In this document: positions 53,020 to 60,540 of the stretch, piece by piece
Layout of the letters: each line of letters starts with the position of its first letter
Numbering within the stretch: position 1 is the stretch's first letter
Assembly (NCBI RefSeq): GCF_900101985.1
Contig: NZ_FNAR01000002.1
Location: forward strand, 124,001 to 188,000
Direction: 5' to 3'
Length of the DNA stretch: 64,000 nt
DNA from: Bhargavaea beijingensis
GTDB lineage: Bacteria; Bacillota; Bacilli; Bacillales_A; Planococcaceae
Made by a program: the position numbers and the translations under genes
The notes under the pieces: model-generated
The model's database searches: none
The model's input: the letters and a program-made list of their open reading frames with translations, nothing else
What the model was told of the DNA's origin: nothing

Positions 53020-53067
53020 ACACAATATGTTAGGCTATATGAGCGTTAACAACACTATATATTGTAG
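53020..53067. promoter_or_regulatory. two NrdR boxes
   Basis: ACACAATATGTTAGGC (53020-53035) and ACACTATATATTGTAG (53052-53067) match the NrdR consensus ACACWATATMTTGTGT. They start 32 bp apart, about three helical turns, the usual spacing for cooperative NrdR binding, and overlap the likely promoter. Confidence 0.85.
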
Positions 53068-53072
53068 TCACG

Positions 53073-53228
53073 ATGGGTTGGTACCGATCGCGGTTTAATA
53101 GGGAATCCGGAAAAGCCGGAGCTGTCCCCGCAACTGTGAGCGCCGACGACCGCCAAAAAAGCCACTGCAGCGATGCTGCGGGAAGGCCGGCGGGAGAGAG
53201 AAGCGCGAGCCAGTAGACCTGCCTTCCC
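53073..53228 (+). ncRNA. cobalamin riboswitch
   Basis: Conserved blocks occur in order: GGTTGGT, TTAATAGGGAA, GGAGCTGTCCCCGCAACTGT (the B12 box), GCCACTG, GGGAAGG, and AGCCAGTAGACCTGCC. It precedes a hairpin terminator at 53357-53394, so adenosylcobalamin should stop transcription of the class I reductase operon. Confidence 0.95.
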
Positions 53229-53356
53229 ATCGCAAGCGACACTTTCTTCGGGGGTTGAGAGGTGGAAGCGAACGGGCGCCGGCCTTTCATATTTTTCATT
53301 CATCCATTTATTCATCCCCGGCCCCGATCTTCCATTACCCACACGCCAAAAAGCGG

Positions 53357-53394
53357 AAGCCCCGCCGAAGACTATTCTTCGGATGGGGCTTTTG
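53357..53394 (+). terminator. riboswitch expression-platform terminator
   Basis: Stem AAGCCCCGCCGAAG with CTTCGGATGGGGCTT, followed by TT and G-C rich sequence. It is the likely B12-controlled terminator upstream of nrdE. Confidence 0.75.
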
Positions 53395-53437
53395 CGCGTC
53401 TGCCGGAAGGGAGTGCTTGGAAAGCCGGATGAGGGCC

Positions 53438-53534
53438 GCTTCCCCCACTCAGGGGGACAGCGGATGCACCCAAAGTCACTTTCAACGCACTCATGTTCCT
53501 TTACGAACCACTCGCGCTCCACTTGAACGCACTC
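53438..53534 (-). repeat. 21-bp phased array E, five units
   Basis: On the minus strand GAGTG blocks start at 53534, 53513, 53492, 53471 (GGGTG) and 53450, exactly 21 bp apart. Cores include GAGTGCGTTCAAG, GAGTGGTTCGTAA and GAGTGCGTTGAAA. The array lies in the transcribed leader of nrdE between riboswitch terminator and ribosome site, oriented against the operon. Confidence 0.85.
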
Positions 53535-53567
53535 ATATCCCCGCACCCATCAAAAGGAGGAATTCCC

Positions 53568-55769
53568 ATGGTCACCACCAAACCGACAGATCAGCTCGAC
53601 ATCCTCACCATGCTTGAACAGGAATTCACGTCAGAAAAAGTCGCCCCGCTCCGCCGCGCGGCTGAAGGTTATAACGGCCCGTCCCTCACGCAGCACCTGA
53701 TCCGGGAGGCGCTCGGCCGCGTGGATGAATCGGAAACGTACTGGACCGATGTGGCGGCGCGCGTGCTGCTAACCCAACTGTACCGCGACCAGCAGGAGCG
53801 CCGCGGCACCAAAGACGTTTATGGGGATTTTGCGCGCCATGTCCGCACGCAGGTCGAAGCCGGCCTCTACACATCTGCGCTCACCGAACAATACACCGAC
53901 CGCGAACTGGAGGAAATCGGCACATTCCTCGAGCCGTCGCGCGACCTTCTGTTCACGTACACCGGCCTGAAGACGCTGACCGACCGCTACGTGGCGACGG
54001 ATTTCAATAAACAACCGGTCGAGCTGCCGCAGGAGCGCTGGCTCGTGATCGCCATGACCCTGATGAGAAACGAAACCGAAGACCGCCTAGGGAAAGTCAG
54101 CGAAGCGTACTGGGCACTTTCGAACCTTTATATGACGGTCGCGACGCCGACACTCGCGAACGCCGGGAAACCGCACGGCCAGCTGTCGTCATGCTTTATC
54201 GACACCGTCGATGATTCGCTTCAGGGGATTTACGACTCGAACACCGACATTGCGAACCTGTCCAAATACGGCGGCGGAATCGGCGTCTACATGGGGAAGG
54301 TCCGCTCCCGCGGGGCCGCAATCCGCGGATTCAAGGGCGCGTCATCCGGCGTGCTTCCGTGGATCAAACAGTTGAACAACACCGCGGTATCCGTCGATCA
54401 GCTCGGCCAGCGCCAAGGCGCGGTCGCCGTCTACCTTGATGTTTGGCACAAGGATATCCTGACGTTCCTCGATCTCAAACTGAACAATGGCGACGAGCGC
54501 CTGCGCGCCCATGACATCTTCACCGGTGTCTGCCTGCCGGACCTTTTCATGGAGCAGGTCGAGGCGCGCGGCGACTGGCACTTGTTCGACCCGCACGAAG
54601 TGCGCGCCATCATGGGATGGTCGCTTGAGGACTTTTACGATGAATCATTCGGGGCCGGCTCGTTCCGCGAGCGGTATGCCGAATGCGTCGCCCACCCGGA
54701 TATCCATTCCGAAAAGGTGCCGGCAATCGACATCATGAAGCGCATCATGCGCAGCCAGCTCGAGACCGGCGTACCGTTCATGTTTTACCGCGACGAGGTC
54801 AACCGGATGAACCCGAACAAGCATGAGGGCCTCATCTATTCGTCCAATCTGTGCTCGGAAATCGCCCAGAACATGAGCGCGACAAGTGCCTCGCAGGAAG
54901 TGCTGGAAGACGGTGTCATCGTCAGCCGCCGCACCCCGGGCGACTTCGTCGTCTGCAACCTGTCTTCCGTCAACCTCGGGAAAGCCGTTCCGGCTGGCGT
55001 CCTCGGCAGGCTGATCGACATTCAGGTGCGCATGCTCGATAACGTCATCGATCTAAACCAGATTCCTGTCCTGCAGGCGCAAGTGACGAACCAGCGCTAC
55101 CGCGGCATCGGTCTCGGCACATTCGGCTGGCACCACCTGCTGGCGCAGAAAAACATCCAGTGGGAGTCGGAAGAGGCCGTCGAATTCGCAGACAAGCTGT
55201 ATGAGGATATCGCCTACTACACGATCCGCGCGTCCGCGAAGCTGGCCGGGGAGAAGGGCGGGTATCCGCTTTTCTCCGGATCGGACTGGCAGACCGGCGC
55301 ATATTTCGAACGCCGCGGATATAAAGGTGACCGATGGGAGGCACTCCGGGAGAAAGTCGGACAAAGCGGCGTCCGCAACGGCTATATGATGGCGGTCGCC
55401 CCGAACTCCTCGACCTCCGTCATCGCGGGTTCCACCGCTTCAATCGATCCGGTCTTCAAGCCGTTTTATCACGAGGAAAAGAAGGACTATAAGCTGCCGG
55501 TCGTGGCACCGGACCTTGACCACCGGACTTACGACGTCTACCGTCGCTCTGCCTACATCGTCGACCAGCGCTGGAGCGTCCGGCAAAACGCCGCCCGCCA
55601 GCGCCACATCGACCAGTCGATTTCGTTTAACCTGTACGTCCCGAACACCATCCGCGCCAGCGTGCTGCTGAATCTCCATCTCCAGGCATGGAAATCGGGC
55701 CTGAAGACGACCTATTACACCCGCTCCACCGCGAGCGACATTGAAGAGTGCGAGTGGTGCCAGTCGTAA
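53568..55769 (+). CDS. nrdE: class I ribonucleotide reductase large subunit
   Basis: A 733-residue catalytic subunit that reduces ribonucleotides to deoxyribonucleotides. Features: the first active-site Cys in GQLSSCFIDTVDDS, SKYGGGIGVYMGK, the radical-transfer asparagine/cysteine region SNLCSEIAQ, APNSSTSVIAGST, and the C-terminal redox cysteines CEWCQ. AAAAGGAGGAATTCCC precedes ATG 53568. The N-terminal ATP cone is short, and the operon has an intervening flavodoxin gene as in class Ib. Control is by NrdR boxes and a cobalamin riboswitch, implying a B12-dependent class II enzyme elsewhere in the genome. Confidence 0.93.
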   Translation: MVTTKPTDQLDILTMLEQEFTSEKVAPLRRAAEGYNGPSLTQHLIREALGRVDESETYWTDVAARVLLTQLYRDQQERRGTKDVYGDFARHVRTQVEAGLYTSALTEQYTDRELEEIGTFLEPSRDLLFTYTGLKTLTDRYVATDFNKQPVELPQERWLVIAMTLMRNETEDRLGKVSEAYWALSNLYMTVATPTLANAGKPHGQLSSCFIDTVDDSLQGIYDSNTDIANLSKYGGGIGVYMGKVRSRGAAIRGFKGASSGVLPWIKQLNNTAVSVDQLGQRQGAVAVYLDVWHKDILTFLDLKLNNGDERLRAHDIFTGVCLPDLFMEQVEARGDWHLFDPHEVRAIMGWSLEDFYDESFGAGSFRERYAECVAHPDIHSEKVPAIDIMKRIMRSQLETGVPFMFYRDEVNRMNPNKHEGLIYSSNLCSEIAQNMSATSASQEVLEDGVIVSRRTPGDFVVCNLSSVNLGKAVPAGVLGRLIDIQVRMLDNVIDLNQIPVLQAQVTNQRYRGIGLGTFGWHHLLAQKNIQWESEEAVEFADKLYEDIAYYTIRASAKLAGEKGGYPLFSGSDWQTGAYFERRGYKGDRWEALREKVGQSGVRNGYMMAVAPNSSTSVIAGSTASIDPVFKPFYHEEKKDYKLPVVAPDLDHRTYDVYRRSAYIVDQRWSVRQNAARQRHIDQSISFNLYVPNTIRASVLLNLHLQAWKSGLKTTYYTRSTASDIEECEWCQS

Positions 55770-55787
55770 GGGACGGGGTCTTCGGGC

Positions 55788-55821
55788 GAGTGTTGAGAAA
55801 ACCATGCTGAGTATTAAGCAA
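55788..55821 (+). repeat. 21-bp phased array C3, two units
   Basis: GAGTGTTGAGAAA at 55788 and GAGTATTAAGCAA at 55809, 21 bp apart, with 8 variable bases between. It lies inside the operon, in the 81-bp gap between nrdE and the flavodoxin gene. Confidence 0.75.
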
Positions 55822-55850
55822 ATCCGCCCACTGCCAGAGGAGGGAGATCG

Positions 55851-56348
55851 ATGAGATTTCTGATCGCCTACGCCACTTATAGCGGCAACACGAAAGAAGC
55901 GGCTGAGCTGATCGCAGACTTTCTTGAAAAAGCCGGACATGCCGTCGAATTCCACTGGATCGGCGGGGAGCCCGTCCCGGACGTTTCGGAGCATGATGCG
56001 CTAATATTAGGCTCATTTACCTGGGCGGAAGGCAGCGTTCCCGAGGAAGTGAAGGATTTTATCCTGGATGTCGGCCATAAGCCGCCCAACACCTTCATCT
56101 TCGGGACCGGCGATACCCAGTTCGGGGGTGACGCGCTGTTCTGCAGGGCCGCCGTCAAATTGGCCCGGTTTTACGAGTCCCCGCTGCCGCCGCTCAAGAT
56201 TGAACAGAGTCCCCGAGGCGGGCAGCAGGAAGCTGTCCGGGTATGGACGTCCCAAGTGGCGGAGCGGGCAGGCCGGGAATCAGGTATCCTACTGAACGCT
56301 CGCTCGGCCCAACATCGTTGCACATCAGAAAGGAGCCACCAATCATGA
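55851..56348 (+). CDS. flavodoxin-like protein of the ribonucleotide reductase operon (NrdI-like role)
   Basis: A 165-residue flavodoxin-fold protein: FMN phosphate loop ATYSGNTKEAAE (about 8-19), then LGSFTWAEGSVP and FGTGDTQFGGDALFC around the isoalloxazine sites. GAGGAGGGAGATCG precedes ATG 55851. Its position between the two reductase subunits suggests it assembles the metal-radical cofactor of NrdF or reduces it, as NrdI does. The sequence is closer to ordinary flavodoxins than to short NrdI, and the last 25-30 residues look unrelated. The stop overlaps nrdF by 4 nt. Confidence 0.85.
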   Translation: MRFLIAYATYSGNTKEAAELIADFLEKAGHAVEFHWIGGEPVPDVSEHDALILGSFTWAEGSVPEEVKDFILDVGHKPPNTFIFGTGDTQFGGDALFCRAAVKLARFYESPLPPLKIEQSPRGGQQEAVRVWTSQVAERAGRESGILLNARSAQHRCTSERSHQS

Positions 56349-57397
56349 CTACACAATCCACCGGACTGCTGACCCGCGTGAAGGTGCTGGACCCGGTCAA
56401 GCCGAACCGGGCGACGGCGATCTTCGGCGGGGAGGCAAGCGGCATTCTGAACTGGAATGACCTGAAGTATCCGCATTTTTATAAGCTCCGCCAGCGGATC
56501 CGGTCTTTGTTCTGGACGGCCAATGAGGTCGACATGACACAAGACGTGAAGCAGTTTCCGAACCTCTCCCAAAATGAACAGGAGGCGTTCCTGAAAATCA
56601 TCGGCCTTTTGGCGACGCTTGATGGGCCGCAGACGGACGTTGCGGCAAAGCTTGCGCATTATGTGACGGATCCTTCGGTCAAATCCCTTTTCGCAACGAT
56701 CGCTGACCAGGAAAGCGAGCACAACCACAGCTACGCGTATGTGTTGAGCTCGGTCACGACGTTCGACAACCAGGTCCGTTCTTTTGAGACCGGCCGCCAC
56801 GACCCGGTCCTCCTGAAGCGGAACGAGCGGATCGCCGAAGTCTACAATGATTTCGCGACCGAACCGACCACCGAAAATGCGCTCAAGGCGATGGTGTACA
56901 CGACGCTTCTGGAAGGCCTGTTCTTTTACTCCGGTTTCGCGTTCTTCTATAATCTCGCCCGCAACGGGAAGATGGTCGGCACGTCGACGATGATCAGCTA
57001 CATCAACCGAGACGAGCTTGAGCACGGGAAGGCGATGAGTGATGTGTTCCGGGCGGCGATGGGGGAGAATCCGGAACTGAACACGCCGGAATTCGCGGAT
57101 TGGATCTATGACGCCTACCGCCATTCGGTCGGGCAGGAAACCTTGTGGAGCCGCTATGTGCTGGACGGCGTGGACGGCATCGATCCGGAAGAGATGGAAG
57201 GCTACATTAAATACAGGGCCAATAAAATGCTCCGGATGCTCGGCCTGTCGGAGTTGTATCCGGAACACACGGACAATCCGATGAAATGGATCCGCGCCTA
57301 TGTCGACAGTTTTGACGATACAAAAACGGATTTTTTCGAGCAGACTTCCCGGCAGTACACGAAAACAAGCGACCTGAACGGGTTCGACGACCTGTAA
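56345..57397 (+). CDS. nrdF: class I ribonucleotide reductase small subunit
   Basis: A 350-residue radical-generating subunit. Metal ligands are visible as an aspartate in LLATLDGPQTD, E and H in DQESEHNHSYAY (ExxH with the radical tyrosine four residues after the histidine), a glutamate in TLLEGLFFYSGFAFF and ExxH in NRDELEHGKAM. The tyrosine is kept, so a normal tyrosyl radical is expected. ATG 56345 overlaps the previous stop (ATGA). It is the last gene of the B12- and NrdR-controlled operon. Confidence 0.93.
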   Translation: MTTQSTGLLTRVKVLDPVKPNRATAIFGGEASGILNWNDLKYPHFYKLRQRIRSLFWTANEVDMTQDVKQFPNLSQNEQEAFLKIIGLLATLDGPQTDVAAKLAHYVTDPSVKSLFATIADQESEHNHSYAYVLSSVTTFDNQVRSFETGRHDPVLLKRNERIAEVYNDFATEPTTENALKAMVYTTLLEGLFFYSGFAFFYNLARNGKMVGTSTMISYINRDELEHGKAMSDVFRAAMGENPELNTPEFADWIYDAYRHSVGQETLWSRYVLDGVDGIDPEEMEGYIKYRANKMLRMLGLSELYPEHTDNPMKWIRAYVDSFDDTKTDFFEQTSRQYTKTSDLNGFDDL

Positions 57398-57520
57398 TCC
57401 CTTTTTATCAGTCCAAATTCCTGCAGAAAAAATGCAATTTCCTCCTATAAGTATGGACATTTTACATCATCAATTTGTTATAATTGCGTCAATGATAATT
57501 TGTTCAAGGGGGAGAACTGC

Positions 57521-58195
57521 ATGGCGGCTAACGTGATGGAAGACAAAGAAGCCAAACCACAAAAAACATTTGAGGAAAGGCTCCGCGCGGTGAATGAAGT
57601 CTTTGAAAAGAAGCGGAAAAAGGGAGCGGTCGCCCGTGAATTCGGCGTCCATCCGAACACGCTGAAAAACTGGCTTGATGCCTATGAGGAATCCGGTGAG
57701 GAGGGCCTCATCCCGAAAAAACGCGGCCGCCAGCCGAAATCCCCGGGCATCGATCCGAACCGTCGCCTCCGCGAGCTGGAGCGCGAAGTGCGCCGGCTGC
57801 GCGAGGAAAATGAGATCCTGAAGAAATTCACGTCGATGGTCGACGTGAAGAAGACCGAGCGTTTTGATGCCATCCATGAAATGAAGGATGAACACAAGGT
57901 CCGCCGGCTCTGCATGACGCTCGACGTGTCGGAAAGCGGGTATTACAACTACGTGAACCGGCCGGAAAACAAGCTATCCGAGCGCGACCGTGAAGACATC
58001 GCCCTGATGCGCCACCTGATGGAGCAGGAAGATGTACTGGATCCGGACTGGATTTTGCTTGAGCTGAGAAAAGCCGGACGCACGATCAACCGCCGGCGCC
58101 TTCTCCGCCTTCTCGACCAGATTGACGAAGTCGAGGTGGTGGAGGTCGAAGAAGACGACCATTCCGAGGAAAAGGAAGCCGTCGCGGCCAAATAA
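57521..58195 (+). CDS. IS3-type HTH protein lacking the DDE domain (domesticated or truncated transposase)
   Basis: A 224-residue protein. The N-terminal helix-turn-helix (about 16-55, GAVAREFGVHPNTLKNWLDAY) plus a coiled coil (about 78-100, RRLRELEREVRRLREENEIL) are as in IS3-family OrfA. The next part (about 115-205) resembles the N-terminal HTH region of OrfB (DVSESGYYNYVNRP, LDPDWILLELRKAGRTINRRR). The catalytic integrase core is absent and the protein ends in an acidic tail. AAGGGGGAGAACTGC precedes ATG 57521. It has a tidy terminator and no inverted repeats around it, so it looks kept as a DNA-binding protein. The function is unknown. Confidence 0.8.
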   Translation: MAANVMEDKEAKPQKTFEERLRAVNEVFEKKRKKGAVAREFGVHPNTLKNWLDAYEESGEEGLIPKKRGRQPKSPGIDPNRRLRELEREVRRLREENEILKKFTSMVDVKKTERFDAIHEMKDEHKVRRLCMTLDVSESGYYNYVNRPENKLSERDREDIALMRHLMEQEDVLDPDWILLELRKAGRTINRRRLLRLLDQIDEVEVVEVEEDDHSEEKEAVAAK

Positions 58196-58204
58196 TACGG
58201 ACCC

Positions 58205-58236
58205 AAACCGCCGGAATCCAAGTTCCGGCGGTTTTT
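58205..58236 (+). terminator. terminator after the HTH protein gene
   Basis: Stem AAACCGCCGGAA/TTCCGGCGGTTT, 6-nt loop, T-run. Confidence 0.92.
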
Positions 58237-58263
58237 CACCATGATCGAAAGGGGATGCGGGGA

Positions 58264-59223
58264 ATGAGGAAAGTATTTATCACAAGAAAGTTGCCGGAAG
58301 AGGCGGTCAAAGGGCTGCGGGAAGCATTCGAAGTGGACATGTGGGAGAGCGAGGACGAGGTTCCGCCGAAAAAAGTGCTCATCGAGAAGGCGAAGACGGC
58401 CCACGCGCTCTGGACGAATGTGGCCGATACCGTCGACCGGGACGTGATTGAAGCAGGGGAAACGCTCCAGGTCATCGCAAACCTTGCCGTCGGCTATAAC
58501 AATGTCGACATGGATGCGGCCAAGGAACACGGAATCTTCGTGACGAACACGCCCGGCGTCCTGACGGAGACGACCGCGGACCTGGCGTTCACGCTCATGC
58601 TCGCAGCGGCGAGGCAAACCGGCCAGGCGGAGCGCTTCCTGCGCGAGGGCAAGTGGACGTCCTGGTCGCCGATGGGCTTCACCGGCATGGACATTTTCGG
58701 TGCCACACTGGGCATCGTCGGCATGGGCCGCATCGGTGAAGGCGTCGCGCGCCGCGCCGCCGGCTTCGACATGGACGTGCTCTACCACAACCGTACGCGC
58801 AAGCCGGAGGCCGAGTCGATGTTCGGCTTCCGGTACGCGGAGTTGGATGCCTTGCTTGGGCAGTCCGACTTCGTCGTCATCCTCACCCCGCTCACCGACG
58901 AAACCCGCGGCATGATCGGCGAACGCGAGCTCGGCCTCATGAAGGAAACCGCCGTCCTCGTCAACGCCGCACGCGGCGGCATCGTCGACGAAGATGCCTT
59001 ATATGATGCCCTGAAAAACGGCGGCATCTGGGCTGCCGGACTCGACGTCTTCGAAGGGGAACCGATCGGATCCGACCACAAGCTCCTCGCCTTGCCGAAC
59101 GTGACTGCACTCCCGCATATTGGCAGCGCCAGCGTCAAAACCCGCCTCGCCATGATGCGCATGAACGCGGAAGACATTGAAGCGGTGCTGTCGGGCCGCG
59201 CCCCTGAAAACCGGGTGGTGTAA
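58264..59223 (+). CDS. D-2-hydroxyacid dehydrogenase (glyoxylate/hydroxypyruvate reductase type)
   Basis: A 319-residue NAD(P)-dependent dehydrogenase. Substrate-binding region VIANLAVGYNNVDMDAA, dinucleotide loop GIVGMGRIGEGVARRA, basic HNRTRKPEAE after strand 2 (suggesting NADP), catalytic Arg in NAARGGIVDEDAL, Glu in GLDVFEGEP and His in LPHIGSAS are all present. AAAGGGG before ATG 58264 favours this start over 58255. It probably reduces glyoxylate or hydroxypyruvate. It appears to be a single-gene unit. Confidence 0.92.
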   Translation: MRKVFITRKLPEEAVKGLREAFEVDMWESEDEVPPKKVLIEKAKTAHALWTNVADTVDRDVIEAGETLQVIANLAVGYNNVDMDAAKEHGIFVTNTPGVLTETTADLAFTLMLAAARQTGQAERFLREGKWTSWSPMGFTGMDIFGATLGIVGMGRIGEGVARRAAGFDMDVLYHNRTRKPEAESMFGFRYAELDALLGQSDFVVILTPLTDETRGMIGERELGLMKETAVLVNAARGGIVDEDALYDALKNGGIWAAGLDVFEGEPIGSDHKLLALPNVTALPHIGSASVKTRLAMMRMNAEDIEAVLSGRAPENRVV

Positions 59224-59327
59224 AGATGCAGAAACTCCTGGTGGCCGGGCTGGTCACACTGGCCGGCGTGCTTCTGAAGCCGAGGAAGGTACAGTCAGGC
59301 CGAATCAGATAAAAGAGGAGAGACACC

Positions 59328-59537
59328 ATGGTCCAAACCAGACACATGATCGGCATTCTCGCAGTCACCCTCCTGCTCGCGGCGGCCATTCTCCTGGCCG
59401 CGCAACACCACTTCACCAAACAGGAGATCAGCGCCCTGACCGAAGGCTGCCTGGACAATGGGGGAACGGTTGACCTTACGATCTATAGCACGATAACCAA
59501 TTCGTATGAGTTTGCCTGTGTGAAGCCCCGGCGTTAA
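59328..59537 (+). CDS. small single-span membrane or exported protein
   Basis: A 69-residue protein with one N-terminal hydrophobic helix (about 7-25, MIGILAVTLLLAAAILLAA) and a short outer domain with two cysteines (EGCLDNGG and EFACVK) that could form a disulfide. AAAAGAGGAGAGACACC is an excellent ribosome site for ATG 59328. I recognise no family. It follows the dehydrogenase gene by about 100 bp. Confidence 0.65.
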   Translation: MVQTRHMIGILAVTLLLAAAILLAAQHHFTKQEISALTEGCLDNGGTVDLTIYSTITNSYEFACVKPRR

Positions 59538-59609
59538 TGACTTGTCAGCCACGGAATCGGGTATCCTATAAGAGTCAAGACAAATAGAAATGAAAGCGGG
59601 GCGGATTTC

Positions 59610-60026
59610 ATGAAAGAATGCATCACACCTTATCTCACATTCTATGGCCGGGCAAAGGAAGCGGCCGTGTTTTATTCGGACTTGTTCGGAATGGAGAATC
59701 TCGGCATCCAAACCTACGGCGAAGCCGACTTCCCCACACCCGAAGGCGCCGAGGAATTTGTCATCCATTGCCACCTGAAGCGCGGCAGCTTCCAGCTTAT
59801 GCTCGCCGACTCCACCGAGCCGCAGCCGGAAGTTCCCGTCCGCAGCATCTCCCTCGTTATCGACTGCGACTCCGAAGAGGAACTCCGCCGCCTCTACAAC
59901 GCGCTCCTCGACGAAGGCCGCCGGATCATGGAACTCCAGGAAACGTTCTGGGGCGCGATCTACGCGAAAGTCGAGGACCGGTTCGGATTTACTTGGGATT
60001 TGAATTATTCAAAGGACCAGGAGTAA
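59610..60026 (+). CDS. VOC family protein (PhnB-like), second copy
   Basis: A 138-residue protein of the vicinal oxygen chelate fold: ITPYLTFYGRAKEAAVFYSDLF at the start, HLKRGSFQLMLADS in the middle and AKVEDRFGFTWDLN at the end. It belongs to the same subgroup as the protein at 46527-46925 but is clearly diverged. AAAGCGGGGCGG is the probable ribosome site before ATG 59610. The substrate is unknown. Confidence 0.88.
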   Translation: MKECITPYLTFYGRAKEAAVFYSDLFGMENLGIQTYGEADFPTPEGAEEFVIHCHLKRGSFQLMLADSTEPQPEVPVRSISLVIDCDSEEELRRLYNALLDEGRRIMELQETFWGAIYAKVEDRFGFTWDLNYSKDQE

Positions 60027-60097
60027 AAGCTGATGTGTCTGGGAGATGACAAACCGGCTGGCGATGCGGCCGCAGAGATTGCGGCTAATATGGAAGG

Positions 60098-60136
60098 ACC
60101 CCGCTCACTTCCCGGATGGGAGATGGCGGGGTTTTT
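60098..60136 (+). terminator. terminator after the VOC gene
   Basis: ACCCCGC...GCGGGGT outer stem with an inner TCCC/GGGA hairpin and TTTTT. Confidence 0.8.
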
Positions 60137-60148
60137 GTATGGGAATGC

Positions 60149-60332
60149 GAATGGCGAGTCTTCGTGCGGGAATGACGAAACTTTGAATGGGAATGAGGAA
60201 ATTGGAACGGCGAATGCGGAAACTGCATCCAAGGCAAATGCCGAAACCTCGCCGCTGAATGATGAAACTGGCGCAGTGAATGAAGAAACTAAATGCGTGA
60301 ATGATGAAACCAAAGCTGTGAATGCCGAAACC
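60149..60332 (+). repeat. 21-bp phased array B2, nine units
   Basis: Forward units start at 60149, 60170, 60191, 60212, 60236, 60257, 60278, 60299 and 60320. All steps are 21 bp except one of 24. The consensus is GAATGNNGAAACY plus 8 variable bases. It lies between the VOC terminator and the promoter of the second NERD gene. A 102-codon frame from 60033 runs through it as an NxET heptapeptide repeat, but it crosses the terminator and lacks a family match, so it is not called a gene. Confidence 0.93.
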
Positions 60333-60507
60333 ACCATGTGAGCCGGTGCCAATTGTGACTTTGTTAACCCGGCAAAATCTCATTTTGATACACTTCCCAG
60401 ATCATATTTCCAATTTGGCATCAAGAAATGCCCCAATTTGTGATCTCTCCGAGCTGAGTATCTTGCTGATTCCCGGCGTGATAGGGTTTTACAAAGGGGG
60501 GATTGAA

Positions 60508-60535
60508 TTGGGGGTACGGCCATATCCATTATAAT
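60508..60535 (+). promoter_or_regulatory. possible promoter of the second NERD gene
   Basis: -35 TTGGGG (60508-60513), 16-bp spacer, -10 TATAAT (60530-60535). Transcription would begin at about 60541-60543, on the ATG itself. The same bases also lie behind AAAGGGGGG (60493-60501), which would instead serve TTG 60508. Confidence 0.4.
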
Positions 60536-60540
60536 TGCTG

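Larger units (their letters stand above)
52880..53567 (+). other. 688-bp regulatory leader of the ribonucleotide reductase operon
   Basis: No gene. It holds a possible distal promoter (TTGCGG-16-TATAGT, -10 at 52949), TTGAAA at 53015 and TATATG at 53036 overlapping two NrdR boxes, a cobalamin riboswitch (53073-53228), its terminator (53357-53394), array E (53438-53534) and the nrdE ribosome site. Confidence 0.8.

Noticed and set aside
59226-59312. 28-codon hydrophobic frame after the dehydrogenase gene
   Set aside because: No usable ribosome site and no family; the 69-residue gene after it is far better supported.
60033-60341. 102-codon frame with NDET repeats
   Set aside because: It crosses the VOC terminator hairpin, has no ribosome site, and its repeat part is only the translation of array B2.
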